DNA of 43,451 nucleotides, taken from positions 1-43,451 of the forward strand of contig JAJECK010000094.1 in the NCBI GenBank assembly GCA_022822085.1, read 5' to 3'. Below the pieces are notes generated by a model. It did no database searches, was not told the origin of the DNA, and was given only the letters and a program-made list of their open reading frames with translations. This document shows positions 1 through 8,263 of this stretch, one piece after another. The translations under genes and the position numbers were made by a program. The DNA is from Candidatus Poribacteria bacterium (GTDB taxonomy: Bacteria; Poribacteria; WGA-4E; WGA-3G). Each line of letters opens with the position of its first letter. The stretch's first letter is position 1.

Positions 1-2
1 CG

Positions 3-206
3 TATACACCGGAACTTCAACCTGCCGAACGCCTATGGCCTCTGTTGCGAGAGGCCATAGCGAATAAAGTTTGGACAACACTTTGTGCACTTGAAGATGC
101 AGTTGAGAAAAGGTGTCAATGGTTCTCTAAAAACAGAAAGAAAGTGCAGGCACATGTCGGTTTTCAGTGGATTTGCAAAATGGAAAAACAATATGAATCA
201 CATTAA
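3..206 (+). CDS. IS630-family transposase, C-terminal part (runs in from outside the window)
   Basis: Reading from base 3 gives 67 residues to a TAA stop at 204-206. It begins YTPELQPAERLWPLLREAI, which matches the end of DDE_3 (IS630/Tc1-like) transposases, where the third catalytic acidic residue lies in a PELNPxExxW-type motif; here the E follows QPA. The tail is basic and aromatic (KVQAHVGFQWICK), as expected for the C-terminus. The rest of the gene lies upstream of base 1, so I cannot tell whether the element is intact. A short hairpin (GGCCTCTGTTGCGAGAGGCC, about 38-57) lies inside the coding sequence. TA-targeted MITE-like elements elsewhere in the window could be mobilised by such an enzyme, but that is inference. 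Confidence 0.75.
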   Translation, partial: YTPELQPAERLWPLLREAIANKVWTTLCALEDAVEKRCQWFSKNRKKVQAHVGFQWICKMEKQYESH

Positions 207-450
207 TTTGGTATAAATGGTAAAGGATTAAATGTTTCTATTATAACCTTTTTAGAGGTTCAATGGACAGTTATTACTACTTTCAGATGCCCTAAAGCAA
301 ATAATGAAAATATGCCTTCATTGGACAAAAACAAGGAAACTATAGTAAATATAGACAAAAATAAATCACCCAGTTTCTGTTATTTTCGTGATAAGATTCG
401 TGAACTAATCTGAAGAAGTATAAAAAATAAACAGCATGAGGAAAAGCAAT

Positions 451-1410
451 ATGAAAATAGCTTTTATTGGCGTTGGTGGGATTGCTGGAAATTACCGTGG
501 GAGTCTGAGACGACTGCAACGTCCAATCGCTGCAATATGTGATATCAACGCGGATCGCGCTGCATCTGTTGCTAATGATGAAAACGCAACAGCATATACA
601 GATCACCAAGATATGCTGCAAAAAGAAAAACCGGATGTAGTCTTTACATGTATTCCTCCTGGTGCACATGATACACAAGTCGCTGATGCTGCGAAATCAG
701 GGGCTGCAGTCTTTGTTGCGAAACCGGTAGCACAGGATTTGACAACTGGAAAAAATGCTCGTGATGCAATTATAGATTCGGGTGTCATCAATCAAGTCGG
801 ATATATGGCGCGGTATAGTGATATTACTGACAAAGCGAAAGAATTAGTTAGCGATAGAGAACTTTCAATGGGAATTGGTAGATTTCTCGCTCGGATGGGG
901 GCAAGTCATCCGTGGTGGGGCAAATTTGAGGTGTCCATAGGACAGATGGTTGAACAGACAACTCATGTATTCGATCTAATTCGTTATTTTTTAGGAGATG
1001 TTGAGTCTGTCCAAGCATTCGGTATCAAAGGCGTATCCGATGATATTGCTGATTTTGAGGAGTGTACTGTCTGTAATCTGAAGTTCGAGAGTGGGGCCGT
1101 TGCCAGTATAACAAGCACTTGTGTCGCTCGTGCCCACGAGAATTTCGCAACCGAATTGGTTGGGGATGACATTTATCTCAAACTTACACACGATTTAGGA
1201 CTACGCGGACAAATTGCAGGTGAGGGGATAGAGTATAACGGTTCTGAAGCAGGATATTTTCGTCAGGTTGAGCAGTTTGTCAAAGCAGTTGCGGCAAACG
1301 ATCAGGAGTTGGTGCGTTCATCATACAGTGATGCGTTCAAGACGCTTGCTGTTACACTTGCAGCCAATCGTTCGTTAGAGACAGGACAGATTGAGCAAGT
1401 GGTTGAATAA
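451..1410 (+). CDS. Gfo/Idh/MocA-family NAD(P)-dependent oxidoreductase
   Basis: A 319-residue protein with an N-terminal Rossmann domain (IAFIGVGGIAGNY, residues 3-15) and a C-terminal Gfo/Idh/MocA alpha/beta domain. The family oxidises or reduces sugars, inositols and related polyols in the cytoplasm; the substrate cannot be read from sequence. The canonical EKP motif, whose lysine is catalytic, appears as A90-K91-P92, so the lysine is kept and the glutamate lost. The motif VEQTTHVFDLIRYFLG (around residue 170) corresponds to the active-site region that usually carries the catalytic histidine. I chose ATG 451 over ATG 436 because GAGGA (438-442) sits 8 bases upstream of it. The gene stands alone between the IS630 tail and the convergent ATPase/nuclease module. 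Confidence 0.85.
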   Translation: MKIAFIGVGGIAGNYRGSLRRLQRPIAAICDINADRAASVANDENATAYTDHQDMLQKEKPDVVFTCIPPGAHDTQVADAAKSGAAVFVAKPVAQDLTTGKNARDAIIDSGVINQVGYMARYSDITDKAKELVSDRELSMGIGRFLARMGASHPWWGKFEVSIGQMVEQTTHVFDLIRYFLGDVESVQAFGIKGVSDDIADFEECTVCNLKFESGAVASITSTCVARAHENFATELVGDDIYLKLTHDLGLRGQIAGEGIEYNGSEAGYFRQVEQFVKAVAANDQELVRSSYSDAFKTLAVTLAANRSLETGQIEQVVE

Positions 1411-1450
1411 ACCGGAATATGGATATAGTATTGACATCATGCTAACAAAT

Positions 1451-1969
1451 TCAACGTTTTGTGGATTTTTTTATTGCACCTGCTATATTGCCTTGATACC
1501 CGCATGTTGTCGTGTTAATTGGAAATCTTCCGCGCCGGAAACTGATTCTTGATATTTTAAGTCGTTCAGACTGTGCCTTATGAATTCCATCGTGAACTAA
1601 AACTGGTATCAATTCAACTTCAATATTCCTTGGTGTGAAATTGTCAACGATTCGAGCACCTTCTCGGAGTTGCGCCACTACCACTGATGCCTTTATGTCT
1701 CCACTCTTTAGTTCCATTGGTACACCAACGATACTACTCAGGGCAGTATCAATGTAGAAAAGAATAAAGTCGCATTGATTTGTCTGTGCACTGCTCGTTG
1801 GAAAAGCAAAATCAACGTCTAATACAACACGTTCAGAGGGTATATTCGCCATAGAAACTCGACATCCCTCTTTAGTATAAGATGTAGCTGTGTTATTCCC
1901 TATCCGTTGACGAATCTCCTCAAGAGCTTCATGTGGATTCACGTTTGCTCTCACCTTTCTGTTTCTCAT
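1451..1969 (-). CDS. PD-(D/E)XK nuclease-like protein, partner of the upstream ATPase
   Basis: A 172-residue protein of no family I can name. D67 in CDFILFYID, then E86-L-K88 in VPMELKSGDIK, then Q100 in VVAQLREG reproduce the D...ExK...Q order of PD-(D/E)XK nucleases. The motif sits in the expected setting: a hydrophobic strand before D67 and an ExK at the end of a strand, followed by a helix. No signal peptide or membrane segment is seen. The first 41 bases overlap the 3' end of the ATPase gene, which implies translational coupling and a shared function. I infer a nuclease effector controlled by the ATPase. It could instead be a substrate-binding protein that only shares the fold; only a structure model or alignment would settle it. 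Confidence 0.6.
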   Translation of the reverse strand: MRNRKVRANVNPHEALEEIRQRIGNNTATSYTKEGCRVSMANIPSERVVLDVDFAFPTSSAQTNQCDFILFYIDTALSSIVGVPMELKSGDIKASVVVAQLREGARIVDNFTPRNIEVELIPVLVHDGIHKAQSERLKISRISFRRGRFPINTTTCGYQGNIAGAIKKSTKR

Positions 1970-3362
1970 ACTTCTGTTGGAGATTCACTGATCGGTTATA
2001 TAGTCCTTCAGCTACATCATGGTAATCTTTAGGTGAAAATCCCTTCATTGAATCAAATGGTATTTCCTTTACAGGTACATCCTTTTGAAAATGCCATATA
2101 CCGACTTCCTCTTGTAATAACCAACTCCCTGATCCATCAAGTTCTTCATCGATTTGTCCTTCCAGAACCAAATTCCCAATTTCCTGAAGTAACCAATCAC
2201 TATGTGTGGTGATAATCACTTTGACTCCTGCCCGCACCAATCTCGCAAGAATGACAGCCATATCTGCTTGGGCACCGGGATGTAGGTGTGCCTCCGGTTC
2301 TTCGATGATGAGTGTATCTCCAGGTTGTACATATCTACGCAGAAACAGAACTAAAGGTGCAAGTTCTGATACCATTGATGAAGATTGACTTAAACGCATC
2401 TCCTCTGTTATTCCTTGCGGTTGATAGAAAAACTCAGGATATCCACTCAGTAAAGGTTTGACGATTATCTTTCCAGCGAGTACTTCAGATTCCAACGTAT
2501 TGGCAATATCAGATAACTGCTTGTTAGGTTCTTTATTTTCTTCATAAATGGGTAGCTGCTTCATGAAATCCACGATAACTGCCGAGAGCGTCGGAAGTTC
2601 TGAATTGTCTGAACGGGTAGCACGATCCATAAGAGAACTTGCCATAACTCGATGGCTCTGAATAATACCACTTCGAGAGGCGGGAAAATAATATCTTTTT
2701 AGACCATTTATGGCATAGTCAGTGAATTCATCACCATTTGTTGAATTCCATAATGTCTCATCTTCACGGGCAAGCACCAGATTAGTATTGACTGATCCAT
2801 CTGCCATAAGATCCGATTCGGTAGCCATAATGTTAAGGTCCCACCATTCTTGACTTTTATCACTAACCTGTAGGAAAACCTTCATCTCATAATCATTACT
2901 ATCTATAAACCGTATCAGGTCTGAAACTGATTTAAAATCAAAACAACGTTTGAGTTCAGTGCCAATAACTTCTGTATCTGCAAAACTTGATTGCAGGTGG
3001 TAGCGCAACGCTTGCGGAAGATCCGAATACTTGACTGGAAAACGATTAGTTATCGATTTTTTGAGGAGTTCCGTTGTAGCATTGAGCAGCTCCCTTATTG
3101 CCTTTTTCTCCTGAGGAGATACTGATGAAAAATATCTGATTCTAAGCTGATCGACTATAGAAACTAAGGAAAACGGAGTGAATCCCCTAGAGATACCGTG
3201 CAAAGCATACACTAACGTAGCAAAATAGGTTTTTCCAGTGTTACTTGGACCGACACACACCGTCAGGGGACGCAGATCAATTTTTGCATGCTCAATCGGT
3301 CCGAAATTCTTGACTTCTATTTCAACCTTTGACTGCTCTTGTGTGTCTTTGACTTCACTCAT
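1929..3362 (-). CDS. AAA/ABC-type (SMC-like) ATPase of the OLD/PtuA-like kind
   Basis: A 477-residue protein. Walker A (G38-PSNTGKT-45) follows VEIEVKNFGPIEHAKIDL, the usual first strands of SMC/RecF-type ATPases. Near the C-terminus come Walker B (LIIEEPEAHLHP, about residues 351-362) and the H-loop (IITTHSDWLLQEIGNLV, about 383-399). A helical insert of about 300 residues separates the two halves and contains YFPASRSGI. There is no TOPRIM domain, so it is not a complete OLD nuclease. ATG 3362 is preferred over TTG 3368 because GAGGA sits 7 bases upstream. The next gene overlaps its 3' end and looks like a nuclease. Such ATPase-plus-effector pairs are common in anti-phage systems (Septu and Gabija are known examples), so defence is the likely role. 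Confidence 0.8.
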   Translation of the reverse strand: MSEVKDTQEQSKVEIEVKNFGPIEHAKIDLRPLTVCVGPSNTGKTYFATLVYALHGISRGFTPFSLVSIVDQLRIRYFSSVSPQEKKAIRELLNATTELLKKSITNRFPVKYSDLPQALRYHLQSSFADTEVIGTELKRCFDFKSVSDLIRFIDSNDYEMKVFLQVSDKSQEWWDLNIMATESDLMADGSVNTNLVLAREDETLWNSTNGDEFTDYAINGLKRYYFPASRSGIIQSHRVMASSLMDRATRSDNSELPTLSAVIVDFMKQLPIYEENKEPNKQLSDIANTLESEVLAGKIIVKPLLSGYPEFFYQPQGITEEMRLSQSSSMVSELAPLVLFLRRYVQPGDTLIIEEPEAHLHPGAQADMAVILARLVRAGVKVIITTHSDWLLQEIGNLVLEGQIDEELDGSGSWLLQEEVGIWHFQKDVPVKEIPFDSMKGFSPKDYHDVAEGLYNRSVNLQQKYEKQKGESKREST

Positions 3363-3384
3363 TTTCAAATCCTCATAATGTCAG

Positions 3385-4755
3385 TTAGAAAAACGTCAAA
3401 TACGGCTTTCCTTCAATTTCTCGCAATAATAACAGCGCAAGTTCACGGGCATGATAATCACCCCACATGGATGCTTCTCCACTTGGAATTTTGCTGTCTT
3501 CAGGGACATAATCCCATCCATTCGGACGGTGATATACCGAATGCAACAGTAGTCCTTGATGCGTATCGGAAGTGGAGAGATAAGGTTCTGCGAAAAGTGT
3601 ATTGGCAACCGTTAATCCTGCTTGATAATACGAGTTGCCTGACTTTGAATCGTTATGCTTTTTATAATAATTTCCAAGCCTGATAAGCCCTTGCGCAGCA
3701 ATCGCAGCAGCGGAACTGTCCACTGGTTCATAGTCGTTATATGGATCAGCAGGTGCAGCTAAAAAATCCCCGAGTTCTACCAAACCGGGTGCGCCTGTAT
3801 CCCAATAAGGTATGCCGTCTTGTGCCGTGTTTTCAACAAAAAAGTCAGCAGTTGCTTCTGCTGCTTTCCGCATGTGTGCTGTTACTTCAGCATAACCACC
3901 GTAAGGTTCAAGATCAATTTCTGATAATGTGTCAAAAAACTCAAGTTGTTCTGCGTAGCCTGCGATAATCCATGCAAGTCCTCGCGTCCAAGTCGTAAAC
4001 GGAGAATACCCTTGCTGTGTGCTTGGGCAACGGAAGTTTCCGTCATTCGTATTGAAAATCGACTCATGCACGACACGTCCCCGTATGTCAAAAGCATCAC
4101 GACCTTCACCATAATATACATTATACCTTGCTGTAGTTTGAGAATGCTGAACGAGTCTATCTAAAAGATTTATTGCGACATCACCTTCACCCATCAGCAC
4201 AGCACCGAGTGTGTGTCCGACTGCTAATACACGCAGTGAACGGATGGTATCAGAAAACAGTGAATGTGGGCCATTAAAAGATGCGATATATCCTGTCCCA
4301 TCATTTATTTTGGTCCAACGACTGGCTTGCACGGCTGCGGATGCTTTCAATGCGATTTCATAGAAATGCATCTCATTGTCGTCCGATGGAATTGCCTCCT
4401 CACGCATCAATCTACGAAGGTTGCCGTAAGTGGAGACATTGTTAAACCCGTGGTCATGCACACCGATATGTGTGACATGGGGTGCCATCTTTTCAATCGT
4501 ATTTTTTCTGCCGATGTCAAGGAATTGCTCATCGCCGGTAGCATCAAATTGAAGGATAGCAGAACCGAATTGAAATCCTTGTGTCCACTCGGTCCACCCC
4601 CGTGTTGTATACTTACCAGCAACTGTAAAGACAGGCGTGCCCTTTTCTGGTTGCCACGTGTTTTCAATAGCCAATATTTTTTGACCTGAGTATTCAAAAA
4701 GCCGTTCTATCTGTGGTTTCAGGTCCTGAATTTGTAATGAATGATTTATCTGCAT
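3385..4755 (-). CDS. Glycoside hydrolase family 88 (unsaturated glucuronyl/rhamnogalacturonyl hydrolase)
   Basis: A 456-residue (alpha/alpha)6-barrel protein of the GH88 type. GH88 enzymes hydrate the 4,5-double bond left by polysaccharide lyases on uronic-acid oligosaccharides and so release the sugar. The two acidic residues of the family correspond to D101 in HIGVHDHGFNN and D169 in SLFSDTIRSL. CPSTQQGYSPFTTWTRGLAWIIAG (about 243-266) and HQGLLLHSVYHRPNGWDY are typical late-barrel motifs. No signal peptide is visible, so it probably acts in the cytoplasm on imported disaccharides. GAGG lies 4 bases before ATG 4755. No lyase gene is nearby; the oxidoreductases and sugar ABC transporter in the window would suit uronate use, which is inference. 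Confidence 0.85.
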   Translation of the reverse strand: MQINHSLQIQDLKPQIERLFEYSGQKILAIENTWQPEKGTPVFTVAGKYTTRGWTEWTQGFQFGSAILQFDATGDEQFLDIGRKNTIEKMAPHVTHIGVHDHGFNNVSTYGNLRRLMREEAIPSDDNEMHFYEIALKASAAVQASRWTKINDGTGYIASFNGPHSLFSDTIRSLRVLAVGHTLGAVLMGEGDVAINLLDRLVQHSQTTARYNVYYGEGRDAFDIRGRVVHESIFNTNDGNFRCPSTQQGYSPFTTWTRGLAWIIAGYAEQLEFFDTLSEIDLEPYGGYAEVTAHMRKAAEATADFFVENTAQDGIPYWDTGAPGLVELGDFLAAPADPYNDYEPVDSSAAAIAAQGLIRLGNYYKKHNDSKSGNSYYQAGLTVANTLFAEPYLSTSDTHQGLLLHSVYHRPNGWDYVPEDSKIPSGEASMWGDYHARELALLLLREIEGKPYLTFF

Positions 4756-4804
4756 GTGTCCTCGGTTGTTGGGTAAAGTAAGTTCTGTTTAGCGTTATAC
4801 TATA

Positions 4805-5293
4805 TCAATTATTTCCAAAACGTTCACATATAACTTCAATAAGATTCGTTGTGGATTTGCCCTGCACGTTGAGTCCAACGAGCACCTGACCACCGTTTTT
4901 CTCAACGATATCCTTTTCAATGAGTTGTTCCAATTTATAGTCGCCGCCTTTAACATGAATATTCGGTTTAAGATCAGCAAGCAATTCAATAGGTGTTAAT
5001 TCTGGAAAGATGACGACATAATCAACACATTCTAATCCGGCGAGCATTTCAGCGCGCTCAACATCAGGAATTAGAGGACGGTTTTCTCCTTTTAGTTCCC
5101 TGACAGAACTATCACTGTTGACTGCAACTACAAGTGCGTCCCCTTGTTGGCGTGCGGCTTGTAAATAACGAAGATGTCCCAAATGTAGAACATCAAAGCA
5201 TCCATTTGTGGTGACAACGACTTTATCTTCACTTTTCAGTCGTTGAATTATTGCAGCAAGTTCTTTGCGTTGAAATATCTTGTTTTGTGTCAT
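4805..5293 (-). CDS. rfaE2: D-glycero-beta-D-manno-heptose 1-phosphate adenylyltransferase (RfaE2/HldE C-terminal type)
   Basis: A 162-residue stand-alone cytidylyltransferase-like domain. TTNGCFDVLHLGHLRYL (residues 28-44) holds the HxGH nucleotide-binding motif (H37-L-G-H40); HVKGGDY and QGKSTTNLIEVI match the RfaE2 family. The reaction activates heptose 1-phosphate with ATP to give ADP-heptose for lipopolysaccharide core or other surface glycans, which points to a Gram-negative-type envelope. In many bacteria this domain is fused to the HldE kinase; here it is separate and no kinase gene is in the window. It is transcribed towards the GH88 gene and divergently from the EF-Tu-like gene. No strong ribosome-binding site is seen before ATG 5293. 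Confidence 0.9.
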   Translation of the reverse strand: MTQNKIFQRKELAAIIQRLKSEDKVVVTTNGCFDVLHLGHLRYLQAARQQGDALVVAVNSDSSVRELKGENRPLIPDVERAEMLAGLECVDYVVIFPELTPIELLADLKPNIHVKGGDYKLEQLIEKDIVEKNGGQVLVGLNVQGKSTTNLIEVICERFGNN

Positions 5294-5353
5294 TGTTTTA
5301 GAAGTCTATTACGCTTTGATTCGTTTGGAAACTCGGTTTCTGTTTACATATTA

Positions 5354-5382
5354 TTGCATAATCTCACTACATTTGCTATAAT
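5354..5382 (+). promoter_or_regulatory. Sigma-70-type promoter for the EF-Tu-like gene
   Basis: TTGCAT (5354-5359), a 17-base spacer, then a perfect TATAAT (5377-5382) on the plus strand. It lies about 50 bases before the ATG at 5434, which is itself preceded by AAGGAGA. This is the best promoter match in the window and argues that the degenerate EF-Tu-like gene is expressed. Confidence 0.65.
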
Positions 5383-5433
5383 AATTGATACTTCAAGAGC
5401 AATCATCCCCATTAAGAACATAAGGAGAAATAG

Positions 5434-6594
5434 ATGGACAACAAAAGAGGTAGTGCACATCTTGCTTTACCGATTTGTACACTTGGTGCGACTGACCACG
5501 GCAAAACGACTCTGACAGCAGCAATTGCAAAAGTCGTTGCCAGAATCGGTTCGATTCATTCTAAAATTGATACTCCATTTGATCAACTATTACATAATCA
5601 TTATTCTATTCGGGAAGGTGTAAGTATAACCTACCGTTCAATAGATTTCGAAACCAGTGGCAAACACTATACACAGATTGACTGCGAAACACATCTGGAT
5701 ATTGTCAAAATGCTGGTTAGTCGGGCATTTTCTATTCAAGGTGCAATTTGGGTAGTTGATGCTGTTGATGGAGTTACACCTGAATCTACCGAACATATTC
5801 GTATTGCAAACAGATTAAACACCCCTACCGTCATCTCCTTTCTCAATACACGAAACTCTGCAATTGATGATGAACTCATAGACATCTGCAAACAGGAAAT
5901 GCGCGAATTACTCACTGAAAATGGATGGGATGAAGATAACAATCCTATTATCGTTGGAGATGCAAATAAGGCATTAAAATACAAAGGTGATCGGATAGAC
6001 TCTGCCCAGTGGAAACCGATTGTTGACCTGATATTTGCCATGAATCGGTGCATGCCAAAACCCATCAATAACGATAGTCTTCCCCCAATTATGCCGATTT
6101 ATGAGATCGTTGAGGAGCAGAAAGAACGTGTAACGATTAAAGGTGAACTTGTTCAAGGACACCTTGCCGTTGGTCATGCTGTAGATATTGTCGGTAAAGG
6201 TGATAGGATCAAGACAAAATGTCTTAGCATAAAAGAGAATGAAGTTTGTGTTGAATCAGAACCGGATTGGTTGTCTGTTGGACAGGTGCTATGCCATCCG
6301 AAAACAATTAAGGCACATTCTGATTATACTGCACTTGTGTATCTTCTCACACAAGAAGAGAGTGGCACACATATCCCACTGATTGAAAATGACAAACCCG
6401 ATATACATCTGTGGAGTATTGATATATCAGCGCGTCTACATCTTCCCACAGATATATCAATCGTCTCTCCAGGTGAAAACGCTGATGTTTCATTTACACT
6501 TGAACTGCCTCTTGCCATGGAGGTAGGTACGACTTTTGAAGTAAAGAAGATGGGATCGCGTATTGGGCTCGGTGTTGTTACGTCTGTAGAATAA
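5434..6594 (+). CDS. EF-Tu-like protein with degenerate GTPase motifs (pseudo-EF-Tu)
   Basis: A 386-residue protein collinear with elongation factor Tu over all three domains: DHGKTTLTAAIAKV at the start, REGVSIT for RGITI, QEMRELLTENGWDEDNNPII for the helix before G5, a beta-barrel domain 2 (IKGELVQGHLAVGHAVDIVG) and a domain 3 ending SRIGLGVVTSVE. The P-loop G18-ATDHGKT is kept, but G3 DCPGH is D83-C-E-T-H87, G4 NKCD is N138-T-R-N141, and G5 GSALKAL is GDANKAL. Without the NKxD lysine and aspartate, normal guanine specificity is not expected. True EF-Tu motifs are nearly invariant, so this is a diverged paralogue, not the housekeeping tuf. The frame is fully open, with a good promoter and ribosome-binding site. 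A role in ribosome or tRNA regulation, or as a decoy, is speculation. Confidence 0.85.
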   Translation: MDNKRGSAHLALPICTLGATDHGKTTLTAAIAKVVARIGSIHSKIDTPFDQLLHNHYSIREGVSITYRSIDFETSGKHYTQIDCETHLDIVKMLVSRAFSIQGAIWVVDAVDGVTPESTEHIRIANRLNTPTVISFLNTRNSAIDDELIDICKQEMRELLTENGWDEDNNPIIVGDANKALKYKGDRIDSAQWKPIVDLIFAMNRCMPKPINNDSLPPIMPIYEIVEEQKERVTIKGELVQGHLAVGHAVDIVGKGDRIKTKCLSIKENEVCVESEPDWLSVGQVLCHPKTIKAHSDYTALVYLLTQEESGTHIPLIENDKPDIHLWSIDISARLHLPTDISIVSPGENADVSFTLELPLAMEVGTTFEVKKMGSRIGLGVVTSVE

Positions 6595-6620
6595 AGGACT
6601 TTTGGTAAACCTTAAATGAA

Positions 6621-7121
6621 TTGATGTGTTTGCAGTTGCGCAATTCCCTTAAAATGAGATATTATTCCCCAAGTGGTATTACCACTGCTTCTATGAAGTT
6701 TTCAAATGAAGTTAAGGAATTTAGTCTTACATTCAACTCTGATAATACATGGTCAATAAAAATTGAATTTATAAGTATATATGAATTCTTTGATCGAGAT
6801 CCACCTCTTGCAGAAGGTGTAATGCCAGATGGCACAGTTACTTTAGTATGTGTATGGTCTGGCGATTACATATTTAAAGATGAAGTTCTTAAATTAACAC
6901 TATCAAATTCAGATGTGCAAGTAACGGCTGATCCAGAAAGATTGTTAGCTGTGGTTTCAAATGATCGAACTAAAAAAGAATATGAAACAGATTTTACAGA
7001 AGGTTTTGTATCGTATCTTATGAAACCTTTTGCAGAAACAACGGCATCATTAAAAGATGGTGAACTTGTATTGATTGCAACTAATGCAGAAGGTACCACT
7101 CAAAAAATGGCTTTGGATTAA
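6621..7121 (+). CDS. Hypothetical beta-rich protein, start uncertain
   Basis: An open frame of up to 166 residues beginning 26 bases after the EF-Tu-like gene. I do not recognise it. The sequence alternates polar and hydrophobic residues in strand-like blocks (FSLTFNSDNTWSIKIEF, TVTLVCVWSGDYIF, ELVLIATNAEGTT), which suggests a small beta-barrel or lipocalin-like fold. No candidate start (TTG 6621, ATG 6624, ATG 6654 or ATG 6693) has a convincing ribosome-binding site, so it may be read through from the upstream gene or be a remnant lacking its N-terminus. Base composition is clearly more AT-rich than in the preceding genes, and this continues through the next two genes. Confidence 0.45.
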   Translation: MMCLQLRNSLKMRYYSPSGITTASMKFSNEVKEFSLTFNSDNTWSIKIEFISIYEFFDRDPPLAEGVMPDGTVTLVCVWSGDYIFKDEVLKLTLSNSDVQVTADPERLLAVVSNDRTKKEYETDFTEGFVSYLMKPFAETTASLKDGELVLIATNAEGTTQKMALD

Positions 7122-7171
7122 TTATTAATATCACTAAGTTAGAATACAATCTATCAAAATCGGAGGTTGCC

Positions 7172-7924
7172 ATGAAACTTTACAGAGTATTTTCGGCTAT
7201 GTGTTTCTTATCGTGCATATTATTTATTAGTGGTTGTGTCCTCTCAACACAATCTAAAAACAATAAACTTGCACAACATGAAATTTCGGAAACATCGGCA
7301 TATAACAGATACAAAGAAACTGTAAAACAGGACTTGAAAACACATGAAATAATACGCGTATTAGTAAATTTAGCATACTTGGAATATAAACCGAACCCAG
7401 AAGAAAGTTTAGAATATATCAAAATAGCAATGGCATATTCTAATAAGATTGACCACAAACATGACTATATAGGTCAGTTGTTTATTCTATATGCCAAGTT
7501 ACATAAACTCTTGAATAAAGATTATAAACCATTATACATACTAATAAAGGGTGAGCGTATATTAGGTCACCATATTTCAAGGGAATTAAAAAAGCGAAAT
7601 CCGTATAAGAAGCAACTGGATAGATTTAGCAATCACCAGTCTTATGTATGGGAGGTGAACAAATGCAAAAGATATATGCGAAATGCTGGATACGATGTCG
7701 GTAGAGATAAAAGAGTTAGTATATTCTGGGGTATTAGTAGGGCAATTCTTTTAAAGCCTTGTATTAGTGTAATGGTATGGCCTTACAAATTGAGAAATGG
7801 TGACGCAACACTTTCATCGGATATATACTATTATGATTTTCTATCTTATTATTTGGATTTTGCCATGGATGGTTTCGATATAACACAAATGCCAGATCAC
7901 AGATACGCTAGTAGAGCTTATTAA
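7172..7924 (+). CDS. Putative lipoprotein of unknown function
   Basis: A 250-residue protein with a clear lipoprotein signal: a basic N-terminus (MKLYR), a hydrophobic core and a lipobox ISGC ending at C22. The mature part is lysine- and tyrosine-rich, with helical segments that could form TPR-like pairs (VNLAYLEYKPNPEESLEYIKIAMAYS, about residues 64-90). I recognise no domain. CGGAGG lies 6 bases before ATG 7172. A strong intrinsic terminator follows the stop codon, so this gene ends a transcription unit. It belongs to the AT-rich stretch of unknown genes downstream of the EF-Tu-like gene. Confidence 0.65.
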   Translation: MKLYRVFSAMCFLSCILFISGCVLSTQSKNNKLAQHEISETSAYNRYKETVKQDLKTHEIIRVLVNLAYLEYKPNPEESLEYIKIAMAYSNKIDHKHDYIGQLFILYAKLHKLLNKDYKPLYILIKGERILGHHISRELKKRNPYKKQLDRFSNHQSYVWEVNKCKRYMRNAGYDVGRDKRVSIFWGISRAILLKPCISVMVWPYKLRNGDATLSSDIYYYDFLSYYLDFAMDGFDITQMPDHRYASRAY

Positions 7925-7946
7925 CTTTAACGAAAGTCGGGGAAGT

Positions 7947-7983
7947 AAAAATCCTTGAAGTTGTTTTGACTTCAAGGATTTTT
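7947..7983 (+). terminator. Intrinsic terminator after the lipoprotein gene
   Basis: A perfect 15-bp inverted repeat: AAAAATCCTTGAAGT (7947-7961), a 7-base loop, and ACTTCAAGGATTTTT (7969-7983). The right arm supplies the T-run. The A/T-rich arms could allow it to work on both strands, but there is no minus-strand gene end here. Confidence 0.85.
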
Positions 7984-8040
7984 GCGTTATATTATAACGG
8001 AATTAGTCGTTTTGAGATTTGAAATTTTTTAATTTTTTAC

Positions 8041-8070
8041 TTGACAAAAACCTGACCAATATTGCATACT
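8041..8070 (+). promoter_or_regulatory. Candidate promoter with a long leader for the 8264 gene
   Basis: A consensus TTGACA (8041-8046) with a weak CATACT (8065-8070) 18 bases downstream. The following untranslated stretch of about 190 bases is not empty: GTTTCAATC (about 8096) and GACTGAAAC (about 8135) are near-complementary, and AGTTCATGA occurs twice (about 8150-8175). A structured leader is possible but not shown. Confidence 0.35.
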
Positions 8071-8263
8071 ATTTAAATCGTGAACTTGATAGAGAGTTTC
8101 AATCATACTGCAAAGTGTGGTTTCTATTAAAACAGACTGAAACCTGAAAGTTCATGATGTGTTAGTTCATGACTACTAATAAAACATTTGAATCGAATCA
8201 ATCTTAATATTGTAAAATGTCAAATCGTTTTTATTATCAATCCAATGATAAGAGTAAAGAAAA

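Noticed and set aside
5434-6594. Calling this gene canonical tuf (EF-Tu)
   Set aside because: G3, G4 and G5 motifs are not those of a working EF-Tu.
8090-8180. Single CRISPR-type repeat (GTTTCAATC ... GACTGAAAC)
   Set aside because: It occurs once, with no array; at most a leader hairpin.
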